Below are positions 1 through 7,479 of a DNA stretch of 39,047 bases, piece after piece. The DNA comes from a virus. Every line of letters begins with the position of its first letter. The stretch's first letter is position 1. The notes under the pieces are model-generated. The model did no database searches. It worked only from the letters and a program-made list of their open reading frames with translations, and had not been told where the DNA came from. Made by a program: the position numbers and the translations under genes. The DNA is taken from positions 1-39,047 of the IMG/VR virus record IMGVR_UViG_3300020156_000057; one strand, given 5' to 3'.

Positions 1-70
1 CTCGGCTTTCTCTTGTACGGAATGACAGCCTATCGGCACTGCCCAAAAGTCTTAACCGGCCAGAACCATT

Positions 71-192
71 CGTTCACCTTTCGTGCTATGTGTTCGCACG
101 CGGTCGGGAACGATCCGTTCACCTAATCCCCCGAGATCGCAAGCGTCTCGGCATATCGCGGGTTAAGTTCCCGCATTGATGCAACGTTCACC
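71..192. repeat. triple CGTTCACC repeat interleaved with four hairpins
   Basis: CGTTCACC occurs at 71-78, 116-123 and 185-192. Between and over the copies lie perfect short hairpins: CGTGC/GCACG (82-86 with 96-100), GAACG/CGTTC (108-112 with 116-120), CCGAGA/TCTCGG (131-136 with 146-151) and GCGGG/CCCGC (158-162 with 170-174). The second hairpin uses part of the second repeat as an arm. This suggests a structured RNA or a protein-binding DNA site, such as a packaging or origin element. No known family was recognised. Confidence 0.5.
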
Positions 193-209
193 CTACAGGA
201 ACGGATGCA

Positions 210-270
210 CTAGGCATAATCACAATGTTGTTACTTGACACTAACCCATTGATATGCCTAGGAACCTAGG
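210..270. repeat. inverted repeat with paired CCTAGG sites
   Basis: CTAGGCAT at 210-217 is the inverse complement of ATGCCTAG at 254-261, giving an 8-bp stem around a 36-base loop. The right arm runs into CCTAGG-AA-CCTAGG (257-270), itself a tandem of two self-complementary hexamers. A TTGACA box lies in the loop (235-240), but no matching -10 box follows at 16-18 bases. Function is unknown; an operator or cruciform is possible. Confidence 0.4.
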
Positions 271-434
271 TAACGATTCGTTCTCTATTTGTTTCTATGT
301 CAAATCACATTTGTTATTTGTTCTCAACTGGTTAACCCTAGAGGAACTATTGATGGAGGAACGGCCGCTTTCAGCGACCTATCACTTTCCACAGTTCAAA
401 CGGACCTCACCTAGAAATAACATTCTACGCTGCA

Positions 435-504
435 AGTATTTGAAGACAATACTATTTCATCCTGCAAGTATTCGTTGGAAAAGTATTTTAACCCAGGTAG
501 TATT
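435..504. repeat. AGTATT short repeats, roughly 16-bp phased
   Basis: AGTATT starts at 435, 467, 482 and 499, with one inverted copy (AATACT) at 448-453. The first two direct copies share a longer unit, CTGCAAGTATT (430-440 and 462-472). Spacings of 32, 15 and 17 are close to multiples of 16. The array may be iteron-like or a regulator site, but the unit is short and AT-rich, so chance is possible. Confidence 0.3.
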
Positions 505-540
505 CATTAGAATATTTTTGCTTGACGTGATAGGAGACCC

Positions 541-558
541 CCCGCCAGGGGGGGCGGG
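541..558. other. GC-rich hairpin in an AT-rich region
   Basis: CCCGCC (541-546) pairs with GGCGGG (553-558) around a six-base loop, inside a run of C then G. It is followed by a self-complementary stretch, CGAGCGTAGCGAG, at about 563-575. The block stands out sharply from the AT-rich sequence on both sides. It lacks the T-run of an intrinsic terminator. It resembles bacterial GAGCGNAGCGAG-type intergenic elements, but its function is not known. Confidence 0.4.
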
Positions 559-672
559 CGACCGAGCGTAGCGAGGGAGTACACCTCCAGAGAATTTCTC
601 AGAGAAAATAACCGAAAAGTAGGAAAAAGACACATATTTACTAGTTTTAGTCATTTTTATACAAAAACACTA

Positions 673-701
673 TTGACAATGAATTACCAAAATGGTATAA
701 T
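673..701 (+). promoter_or_regulatory. consensus sigma70 promoter for the virion operon
   Basis: TTGACA (673-678), a 17-base spacer and TATAAT (696-701) form a perfect consensus, with TGG directly before the -10 box making an extended -10 element. It lies about 120 bases upstream of the small terminase start and reads into the + strand virion arm. The same combination occurs on the - strand at 38047-38075. Confidence 0.93.
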
Positions 702-707
702 ATACTT

Positions 708-732
708 ATAGAGTAAAGCAACAGAACTCTAT
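708..732 (+). promoter_or_regulatory. 5' stem-loop of the rightward transcript
   Basis: ATAGAGT (708-714) pairs with ACTCTAT (726-732) around an 11-base loop. It begins where transcription from the consensus promoter should start, so the mRNA would carry a terminal stem-loop, possibly protecting it from decay or acting as a recognition site. A stem-loop sits at the same place in the leftward leader. Confidence 0.55.
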
Positions 733-747
733 TAACTTCTATAATCA

Positions 748-756
748 ATACAGTAT
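748..756. promoter_or_regulatory. ATACAGTAT palindrome in the rightward leader
   Basis: The 9-mer ATACAGTAT (arms ATAC and GTAT) lies about 40 bases into the rightward leader and is followed by GACGTTATACTATA. The same 9-mer followed by TAACGTTAGAGTATA occurs in the leftward leader at 37974-37982. The shared order suggests a common operator or RNA element; this is inference. Confidence 0.4.
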
Positions 757-822
757 GACGTTATACTATAAACACATGCTGCTTAACTCACCTAGAATTA
801 TTCATTCATAAGGATAATACCA

Positions 823-1320
823 ATGCCGCAGTGGAAAACGTCAAATGGACAGCATTATCTCAAGGCCCTATTCTACGAAGAGGCTTTGGAGCCGGGGCGT
901 GACTATGTTGTCTACACATTAAAGCTCTATGACCATGAAGGTTATCCGAGTATTCATCGTTTGTATGTCGAAACCAATGATCCCACCGAATACGAGTTCG
1001 CAAAGAAGTATTTCGATGGATGGGCACATTGGAAGAAGATTAAACAGTGTACGTGGTTTAAGCCATACTACGACGCGATGAAGGAAGAACTCGAAGTATC
1101 CATTCGTTCTCGTGCTCTCAAGAAACTACGTCAGCATGAGAATTCCGAGAAAGCCGGGGTACAGGTTAATAAGTACCTTCTCGACGGTGGTTGGATCGAA
1201 AAGGACGATAAACGCGGGAGACCCTCGAAAGAGACAATCAAACGTGAAGCAGACAAACTGTTCAAGGATCAAGAGATCATTGACGAGGATTATGGTCGTA
1301 TTCTATTAAATGTCAATTAA
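823..1320 (+). CDS. terS: terminase small subunit (putative)
   Basis: This 165-residue protein is likely the small terminase subunit, which recognises phage DNA and feeds it to the large subunit for packaging. Support is mainly positional: it is the first gene of the virion operon and overlaps the large subunit start by 11 bases. Residues 131-145 contain RGRPSKETIKREAD, a basic stretch often seen in small terminases of podoviruses. The rest is helix-rich and charged. The ATG follows an AAGGATAA ribosome site. Small terminases diverge quickly, so the family match is weaker than the context. Confidence 0.75.
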   Translation: MPQWKTSNGQHYLKALFYEEALEPGRDYVVYTLKLYDHEGYPSIHRLYVETNDPTEYEFAKKYFDGWAHWKKIKQCTWFKPYYDAMKEELEVSIRSRALKKLRQHENSEKAGVQVNKYLLDGGWIEKDDKRGRPSKETIKREADKLFKDQEIIDEDYGRILLNVN

Positions 1321-2854
1321 CAAACACGAAGAGATTAAACGGGCAGCAGAAGCAGACCTAGTAACCTTCATTAAATTAGTACACCCTCAGAGAGTATTGG
1401 GTCATATTCATGAGGAACTCATTACTTGGTGGTGTCGTCAGGATTGTAAGTCACACCAGTTGGTTCTACTCCCTCGTGACCATGGTAAGAGTGCTATGGT
1501 TGCTTATCGAGTGGCATGGGAAATTACGAGGAACCCTAGTCTTCGTGTCCTCTATATTTCGAGCACTGCTAACCTCGCAGAGAAACAGCTCAAGTTTATA
1601 AAGGATATTCTCACCTCTCGCATTTATCGTCGTTATTGGCCGGAGATGGTACATGAGGATGAAGGTAAAAGGGAAAAGTGGACGAACAACGAAATTGCCG
1701 TTGACCATCCAATCCGCAAAGCCGAAGCCATCCGTGATCCAACGATCTTCACTGCCGGTCTCACTACCGGTATTACCGGAATGCACTGCGATATTGCCGT
1801 GCTTGATGACGTTGTTGTAAAAGAGAACGCCTACACGGAAGAAGGTAGGGACAAGGTTAAACAACAGTATTCTCTCTTGGCGTCTATTGAAGGTGCCGAT
1901 GCGAAGGAATGGGTTGTTGGAACGAGATACCATCCCAAGGACCTCTACGATGATTTGTTGTCTACGACTGTGGATACATACGATGAAGAGGGTAATCTCC
2001 TTGAAGGCCAAGAGGAACACCTCTACGAAGTGTACGAGCGCGTGGTGGAAGACATTGGGGATGGCACCGGGCAGTTCTTATGGCCCCGTCAGCAGCGCAG
2101 TGATGGCAAATGGTTCGGCTTCGATCCTCGCATCCTAGCGCAGAAGAGAGCCAAGTACCTCGATAAAACTCAGTATAGGGCTCAGTACTACAATGATCCC
2201 AACGATATTGAGTCCGCCGGTATCCAGAGAGAGTTCTTCCAATACTACGAGAAAGAATTACTCAAGATTGAGGGCGGAGCGGTATACTTCAATAACCGTA
2301 AACTCAATGTCTTTGCCGCAGTAGACTTTGCGTTCTCTCTCGAAAAGAAAGCCGACTATACATCAATTGTTGTTGTCGGTGTTGATGCGAAGCACAACTA
2401 CTACGTTCTCGACATTGCGCGTTTCAAGACGGATCGTATCGTAGAGTATTTCAATCAGATACTCCTCCTCCACAAGAAGTGGCACTTTAGAAAGCTTCGA
2501 GCGGAAGCAACCTCGGCAGCGACAATTCTCGTCAAGGACCTCAGAGAGAACTACATTCGGCCTTTCGGCCTTGCACTCTCAATTGATGAGGTTAAACCGC
2601 AGACGAAGAAAGAGGATCGTATTCATGCTGCTTTGTCTCCCCGGTATGAGAACCGGCAGATATGGCACTATCGTGGTGGCAACTGTGAAATCCTCGAAAA
2701 CGAGTTAGTCTTACAGAACCCCCCACATGACGACGTGAAGGACTCTCTCGCTTCCTGTATCGACATTTGTGTCCCTCCATCACTGGAATACTACGGTCGT
2801 CCTCGGGGATATAATAATCAGTTTGTTCACTCCCGATTTGGAGGCATAAATTAA
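1310..2854 (+). CDS. terL: terminase large subunit
   Basis: A 514-residue packaging motor combining ATPase and nuclease. The N-terminal ATPase shows a terminase-style Walker A, LLPRDHGKSAM, at residues 53-63, and a Walker B, DIAVLDD, at 161-167. The C-terminal RNase H-like nuclease begins at about residue 335, with AAVDFAF (Asp340) as the first metal-binding site and HDDVKDSL near the end as the probable last one. Length is normal for T7-like TerL. The ATG overlaps the terS stop, implying coupled translation. It would dock on the portal encoded two genes downstream. Confidence 0.95.
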   Translation: MSINKHEEIKRAAEADLVTFIKLVHPQRVLGHIHEELITWWCRQDCKSHQLVLLPRDHGKSAMVAYRVAWEITRNPSLRVLYISSTANLAEKQLKFIKDILTSRIYRRYWPEMVHEDEGKREKWTNNEIAVDHPIRKAEAIRDPTIFTAGLTTGITGMHCDIAVLDDVVVKENAYTEEGRDKVKQQYSLLASIEGADAKEWVVGTRYHPKDLYDDLLSTTVDTYDEEGNLLEGQEEHLYEVYERVVEDIGDGTGQFLWPRQQRSDGKWFGFDPRILAQKRAKYLDKTQYRAQYYNDPNDIESAGIQREFFQYYEKELLKIEGGAVYFNNRKLNVFAAVDFAFSLEKKADYTSIVVVGVDAKHNYYVLDIARFKTDRIVEYFNQILLLHKKWHFRKLRAEATSAATILVKDLRENYIRPFGLALSIDEVKPQTKKEDRIHAALSPRYENRQIWHYRGGNCEILENELVLQNPPHDDVKDSLASCIDICVPPSLEYYGRPRGYNNQFVHSRFGGIN

Positions 2855-3124
2855 ATGAAATGGAGAGGCCGGCCAGGCTCTAAAAATATCGAAGATCGCC
2901 GTATCAAAGATAAGTACGGAACTAGTGAGACGGCTAGTAAGGCTGTTGCTAAGGTTCGAGAAACTCGTGCAGCCGCTCGGAAAAAGGCACAATACGAACG
3001 AGACTTGAAGGCTAAACCTATTCCTCGTAAAACGAGTACCTTCGAAAAGTCTAAAGTTAAGCATCACGAAAAGTTGTTACAGTACGGAAATACTTACGTC
3101 TTAAAAAACAAAAGAGGCAAATAA
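2855..3124 (+). CDS. small basic protein between terminase and portal
   Basis: An 89-residue, strongly basic, helix-rich protein with no recognised domain. It starts right after the terL stop, and its stop overlaps the portal start by one base, so it belongs to the packaging operon. The N-terminus, WRGRPGSKNIEDRR, resembles the short motif that opens bacterial YpfJ-type zinc metallopeptidases (W-x-GR-x2-S-x-N-x-EDRR), but no peptidase domain follows. A DNA-binding or head-assembly role is possible. Function is unknown. Confidence 0.7.
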   Translation: MKWRGRPGSKNIEDRRIKDKYGTSETASKAVAKVRETRAAARKKAQYERDLKAKPIPRKTSTFEKSKVKHHEKLLQYGNTYVLKNKRGK

Positions 3125-4923
3125 TGCCGGGTAAAACCTTAGACATCATTGACATGATTAACCCGGATGATTTGGCTAAGGTAATTGCCAACTTTTGGGT
3201 TGAATGGGATAGCTTCCGAGACAAGAAGAAAGCCGATTGGGAAGAGTTGCGTCGCTACATCTACGCGGTAGATACCACGACCACTACCAATGCAAAGCTT
3301 CCTTGGTCAAATAAGACCACTGTCCCCAAGCTCTGTCAGATTAGAGATAACCTCATTGCCAACTATGAAGCCACGATGTTCCCCAAGAGGCAGTGGCTAG
3401 AGTGGGAAGCTGCGAGTAAGCAGGATAATGACCAGCAGAAGCAGCGTAAGATCAAGAATTACATGCTCTGGAATGTTGAGCAGCCTTACTTCAAGGAAGA
3501 AGTCAAGAAGCTAGTACAGGACTACGTTGATTACGGTAACTGTTTCGCGACCATTGAATGGGTTGACAACACAGTTGAAACCAACGGGAAGATCAAACCT
3601 GGGTTTACCGGCTCTCGGCCGGTGCGTATTAATCCCCTCAACATTGTCTTCAATCCCACTAGTACGTCATTTACCGAGTCACCCAAGATCATACGCGGTA
3701 TGATGACTATTGGTGAAGCATACGACTTCATCCACAAGCTCTACGCTACTCCGGATCAGAGAGCAATTGCCGAAGCCGTATTCCAACAGTGCCTCGATAA
3801 TCGGTCTCTCGTTGGAAAGTATGGTCCGGCGGACTTTAAGGAGATTGACCAACAGTACCAGGTAGACGGATTTAATTCTTATTACCATTATTTGTCTTCC
3901 AACTATGTTGAGCTTCTCACATTCTATGGAGACCTCTACGATAAGCAAACGAACACCATGTATCGTAATCATATGATTGTTGTCATGGATCGTTGCAAGG
4001 TGGTGTTCAAGGAACCTCATCCGTACCCGATGGCAGAAATGCCAGTCTTCCACGCCGGATGGCGTATTAGACAAGACAATCTATGGGCTATGGGTCCTCT
4101 CGATAATCTCGTCGGTATGCAGTATCGTCTCGATCATATTGAAAATATGAAAGCAGACCTCTACGACCTCACTACATTCCCACCTTTGAAAGTTAAAGGT
4201 ATTGTCTCCGACTTTGAATGGGGACCAATGGAGAAAATCTTCGTTGATGGTGATGGCGACGTTGAGTTAATGAGCCCCACTACCAACGTTATGCAGATTG
4301 ACCTCGCTATCCAACGATACGAGCAATTGATGGAAGAAATGGCTGGCTCTCCGAAGGAAGCTATGGGTTTCCGTACTCCCGGTGAAAAGACCGCGTATGA
4401 GGTTCAGCGTCTAGAGAATGCTGCCTCGCGTATCTTCCAGAACAAGATTGGGCAGTTCGAAGAGAAGATTGTTGAACCCATCCTCAATGCCATGCTCGTC
4501 TACGCAAAGGAGTATCTCACTCCGCAGAGCATCCGCACTGTCGATAATAAGTTCAACACTGTTTCGTTCGAAGACATTCGTAAGAATGACCTCTCGGCAA
4601 ATGGTCGTCTCAAGCCCGTAGCGGCTAGGCACTTCGCCGAAAGGGCAGAGAGAATTCAGAACCTCAACAATTTCGTTGCTAGTGGTTTGTATATGGATGC
4701 TGCTGTTAATCAGCACTTCTCTAGTGTCAAACTAGCAAAGATGATTGAGGACGAATTAGACCTCTCTGAATGGGAACTCGTTACTCCGTATATTCGTCTT
4801 TCCGAGCAGGCAGAAGCCGAACAGTTGATGAATGCCAATATGGAGAACACAATGGCCGCTATTGATGCACCCTCCGGCTTAACTCCGGAAGACTCAACGG
4901 AGGCACCCATTGGACAGATTTGA
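3124..4923 (+). CDS. portal (head-tail connector) protein
   Basis: A 599-residue protein forming the dodecameric ring at the capsid vertex through which DNA is packaged and ejected. Evidence is the position between terminase and scaffold/capsid, a normal podovirus portal length, and the usual pattern of an aromatic-rich N-terminal half (LPWSNKTTVPKLCQIRDNL near residue 58) followed by long helices, such as FRTPGEKTAYEVQRLENAAS at about residue 417, a segment typical of portal wing/crown regions. The Gly/Ser/Glu-rich tail is probably disordered. The ATG overlaps the preceding stop (TAATG). Confidence 0.88.
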   Translation: MPGKTLDIIDMINPDDLAKVIANFWVEWDSFRDKKKADWEELRRYIYAVDTTTTTNAKLPWSNKTTVPKLCQIRDNLIANYEATMFPKRQWLEWEAASKQDNDQQKQRKIKNYMLWNVEQPYFKEEVKKLVQDYVDYGNCFATIEWVDNTVETNGKIKPGFTGSRPVRINPLNIVFNPTSTSFTESPKIIRGMMTIGEAYDFIHKLYATPDQRAIAEAVFQQCLDNRSLVGKYGPADFKEIDQQYQVDGFNSYYHYLSSNYVELLTFYGDLYDKQTNTMYRNHMIVVMDRCKVVFKEPHPYPMAEMPVFHAGWRIRQDNLWAMGPLDNLVGMQYRLDHIENMKADLYDLTTFPPLKVKGIVSDFEWGPMEKIFVDGDGDVELMSPTTNVMQIDLAIQRYEQLMEEMAGSPKEAMGFRTPGEKTAYEVQRLENAASRIFQNKIGQFEEKIVEPILNAMLVYAKEYLTPQSIRTVDNKFNTVSFEDIRKNDLSANGRLKPVAARHFAERAERIQNLNNFVASGLYMDAAVNQHFSSVKLAKMIEDELDLSEWELVTPYIRLSEQAEAEQLMNANMENTMAAIDAPSGLTPEDSTEAPIGQI

Positions 4924-5176
4924 CGCTCGCTGGTTCGGTAATCTCAAAGAGGACGAGAAAGCGAGACTCAAAAGAGAGTTGATTGATAACATATCCACTC
5001 TCGCTAGACTATACGCAATTGTTGTTGAAGAGGAAGAAAAACTACTCGCGAGTGATTTGTCTATCTCTGAATACAACTCACCCGCATGGCCCTACTTAAA
5101 AGCTGACCGGCTCGGAGCCTTGCGATCATTACATAGTATACGTAAGCTATTAGAGTTTACACAGCAAAAGGAATAA
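4910..5176 (+). CDS. small hypothetical head-module protein
   Basis: An 88-residue helical, acidic protein of unknown function. A TTG at 4910 is the best start: GGAGG (4899-4903) lies six bases upstream, inside the end of the portal gene, and no ATG is available without losing most of the protein. It overlaps the portal stop by 14 bases. Its place between portal and scaffold suggests a head-assembly or connector accessory, but no family was recognised. Confidence 0.7.
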   Translation: MDRFDARWFGNLKEDEKARLKRELIDNISTLARLYAIVVEEEEKLLASDLSISEYNSPAWPYLKADRLGALRSLHSIRKLLEFTQQKE

Positions 5177-5183
5177 CATCAGT

Positions 5184-5912
5184 ATGACCGATACTGCAAT
5201 CACCGATCCCTTCGCCGACCATAACGAAGAGGTCAATCCACTGGACTACGCCAAGTCAAAGTTCAAGAAGGCAGATGCCGATGAAATTGACGTCGAAAAG
5301 CTAGCCCGTGGTAAGTACGAGAGCGACAGGCACATTTCCACGTTGGAAGCCGAGCTTGCCGATCTTCGTAAAAAGGCAGAACTAGGAATGGGTCTCAAGG
5401 AATTCTATGAGGCCATTCGTCAACCCAATCAGGGCAATCCTCCGAATAACCAAAACGAAGGTACACCCAATGGTGAGTCTGCTTCTCCCCCCGTGGACAT
5501 TACTAAAACTGTCCAAGAAGAGCTAAACCGTATTACTCTCGCGCAGCGTGAGGAAGCGAACAAGAAGCAGGTTGTCGATAAGCTCGCCGAAGTCTATGGT
5601 GCTAATGCTAGTGCCGAGATTTCAAAGGCTGCTAGTGCTCTCGGTTTACCCGTGAGTAAACTCAATGACCTCGCTAAAGAGTCTCCTGCGGCATTCTTTC
5701 GCCTCACCGGACTTGATAATCCCGTTTCCAAGCCTAGTGGTGGTGTCGTACCGACCGGTACAGTAAACCTCCCGAGCCATAATTCAGGCGTGCGCAATCA
5801 GCAGTATTACCAGAAGCTCCGAAAAGAAAACCCGAAGCTCTACAACGATCCCAAGACACAGGCTCAGGAATTGAGAGATGCCTTGGAATTGAAGGAGAGG
5901 TTCTTCCAATAA
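5184..5912 (+). CDS. capsid scaffolding protein
   Basis: A 242-residue protein probably acting as the internal scaffold for procapsid assembly. It sits directly before the major capsid gene. It has the usual composition: acidic N-terminus, predicted coiled coil at about residues 45-72 (STLEAELADLRKKAEL), a Pro/Asn/Gly-rich linker at about 80-105, and a charged helical C-terminus (AQELRDALELKERF) that would contact capsid subunits. An AAGGAATAA ribosome site precedes the ATG. No protease is encoded nearby, so the scaffold probably exits intact, as in T7. Confidence 0.82.
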   Translation: MTDTAITDPFADHNEEVNPLDYAKSKFKKADADEIDVEKLARGKYESDRHISTLEAELADLRKKAELGMGLKEFYEAIRQPNQGNPPNNQNEGTPNGESASPPVDITKTVQEELNRITLAQREEANKKQVVDKLAEVYGANASAEISKAASALGLPVSKLNDLAKESPAAFFRLTGLDNPVSKPSGGVVPTGTVNLPSHNSGVRNQQYYQKLRKENPKLYNDPKTQAQELRDALELKERFFQ

Positions 5913-5932
5913 TAAACTAATGGAGAAGTAAT

Positions 5933-6892
5933 ATGTCGTTTTCTACTACTTCGACCGATCATTTGATCCGTTCAAATCTTTGGTCGTCCAAGCTCAAGGA
6001 GGTTTTCCTCGAAGACCTCGTTGCAATGCGGTGGATCGACATGGTTGAAGATTTCCCTGATGGCGATACGATTAATATTCCGTCTATCGGTCAGGCCGAA
6101 GTCTCTGACTATGCCGAGGGTCGCCCGGTCACTTATACGTCCTTCGATACTGGTAACTTCACGTTCACCATTTCGCAGTACAAGCAGACCGGCCTCTACA
6201 TCACCAACAAGATGAAGCAGGACTCCTTCTACTTCGAACAGCTCGCTGCAAAGTTCGTCCCGAACATGTACCGTGCCCTCGCGAAGCAGATGGAAGTCGA
6301 TGCTCTGAAAGTTGGTCCCGATGGTCAGACCGCTTCCAATGCAAACACGATTAATGGTGCGGATCACCGTTTCATCGCGTCCGGTACGAGTGAGGTTATT
6401 GCCCTCAAGGACTTTGCCCTCGCTACCTACGCCCTCGAAATGGCCAATGCGCCCATGACTAACCTCGTCGCGATTGTTGATCCTTCCGTGGAGTATACTC
6501 TCAAGACCCTAGCCAACCTCGTCTCTCTCGACAACAACCCCAAGTGGGAAGGTGTCATGCGCGACGATCTCATTACCGGCTCTAAGTTCGCGTTTAACGT
6601 CCTCGGTTGGGACGTGTATACTTCGCAGAACCTCAAGAAGTCCGTGAATGAGACTATCGACGGTCCGGGTGCTTCCCGTACTTCCGCCGCTGGTGTTGCC
6701 AACCTGTTCTTCTCGGCTGCCCCCGATGCACGCCCGTTCATTGGCCTCGTCCGTGAACAGCCCCACGTGGACTCCGAGTATAACAAGGATTACCAGCGTG
6801 AGGAGTATGTGTCAACCTGCCGTTATGGGTTCGGTCTCTGGCGTCCGGAGAGCCTCGTTGTCATTATCAGCGACACCGATCAGGTTGCGTAA
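5933..6892 (+). CDS. major capsid protein (HK97 fold)
   Basis: A 319-residue shell protein. It follows the scaffold, has the length expected for a small podovirus head, and shows an HK97-type pattern: an N-terminal helical arm, a beta-rich E-loop region (GDTINIPSIGQAEVSDYAEG at about 43-62), the long spine helix near YRALAKQMEVDALKVG (about 113-128), and a P-domain/A-domain mix ending in LWRPESLVVI. The ATG at 5933 has a GGAGAAG site upstream. Codon use is rich in C-ending codons compared with the fibre genes, as expected for high expression. Confidence 0.92.
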   Translation: MSFSTTSTDHLIRSNLWSSKLKEVFLEDLVAMRWIDMVEDFPDGDTINIPSIGQAEVSDYAEGRPVTYTSFDTGNFTFTISQYKQTGLYITNKMKQDSFYFEQLAAKFVPNMYRALAKQMEVDALKVGPDGQTASNANTINGADHRFIASGTSEVIALKDFALATYALEMANAPMTNLVAIVDPSVEYTLKTLANLVSLDNNPKWEGVMRDDLITGSKFAFNVLGWDVYTSQNLKKSVNETIDGPGASRTSAAGVANLFFSAAPDARPFIGLVREQPHVDSEYNKDYQREEYVSTCRYGFGLWRPESLVVIISDTDQVA

Positions 6893-6911
6893 TTAATAGG
6901 AGATATGACAA

Positions 6912-7427
6912 ATGGCAGAATGGATTAATGAAGACGGCTTGCGGGTTCGTCTTGGTACTACCGAGGCTGAGGTCAACCGTGGTGGTGAACTCCCCTCGTC
7001 TGGTGCTCTCCGGGAATTTGAGTTTAATCTCACCCTGACTGCACTCGGTACTGGTTCGGCTCTCGTTCCGGATACCACGGGTATTGTTATCCCGTCTGGT
7101 TTCTTCATCGAAGAGGTCGAAGTCTTTACTGAAACTGCTGCCACCTCTGGTGGTTCGGCGGTTCTCAATGTTGGTCTCAATCGTCTCGATACGACTACGG
7201 CAATTGATGCTGATGGTCTGCTCGCTGCGGTTGCGATCACGTCGCACGATGCTGCTGGTGAGACCACTCGTTATCGAGTTGGTACTACCGGTGTTGGTGC
7301 CCTCGTTGGTACTGTCACTGCAAATGCCGGTGTCCTCGTAGCGGACTACGATACAGCTGCATACACTGCTGGTGAACTGCGGATTATCGTCCGTGGTTAC
7401 ATTAAGCGTCCTGCGGCTACCAACTAA
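6912..7427 (+). CDS. putative head decoration or minor capsid protein
   Basis: A 171-residue protein rich in Thr, Val, Gly and Ala with alternating beta-strand patterns, such as FFIEEVEVFTETAATSGGS. It lies between the major capsid gene and a terminator, where small phages often encode decoration or head-completion proteins. Codon use matches the capsid gene, hinting at abundant expression. An AGGAGAT ribosome site precedes the ATG. No family was identified, so the role is inferred from position and composition. Confidence 0.6.
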   Translation: MAEWINEDGLRVRLGTTEAEVNRGGELPSSGALREFEFNLTLTALGTGSALVPDTTGIVIPSGFFIEEVEVFTETAATSGGSAVLNVGLNRLDTTTAIDADGLLAAVAITSHDAAGETTRYRVGTTGVGALVGTVTANAGVLVADYDTAAYTAGELRIIVRGYIKRPAATN

Positions 7428-7430
7428 TGG

Positions 7431-7459
7431 ATGGGGCTTCGGCCCCATTCGTTTTATTT
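7431..7459 (+). terminator. intrinsic terminator after the head genes
   Basis: ATGGGGC (7431-7437) and GCCCCAT (7442-7448) form a 7-bp GC-rich stem closed by a stable TTCG tetraloop, followed by a T-rich tract, TCGTTTTATTT. It sits just after the head genes. Partial termination would lower fibre and tail mRNA relative to capsid mRNA. Confidence 0.85.
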
Positions 7460-7479
7460 CAATCATTGGGATTTGATGT

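Larger units (their letters stand above)
1..822. other. non-coding left region upstream of the virion operon
   Basis: No frame here has a convincing start, ribosome site and protein-like composition. The longest candidate (254-571, +) is low-complexity and crosses the repeats and GC-rich hairpin. The stretch holds a hairpin cluster with a triple CGTTCACC repeat (71-192), a long inverted repeat ending in two CCTAGG sites (210-270), AGTATT repeats (435-504), a GC-rich hairpin (541-558) and a consensus promoter with leader (673-822). It may be a control, packaging or replication region; the sequence alone does not decide. Confidence 0.7.

Noticed and set aside
235-263. TTGACA box at 235 as a promoter
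   Set aside because: No TATAAT-like box at 16-18 bases downstream.
254-571. A 105-codon + strand open frame in the left region
   Set aside because: No ribosome site, low-complexity translation, and it runs through the repeats and the GC-rich hairpin.
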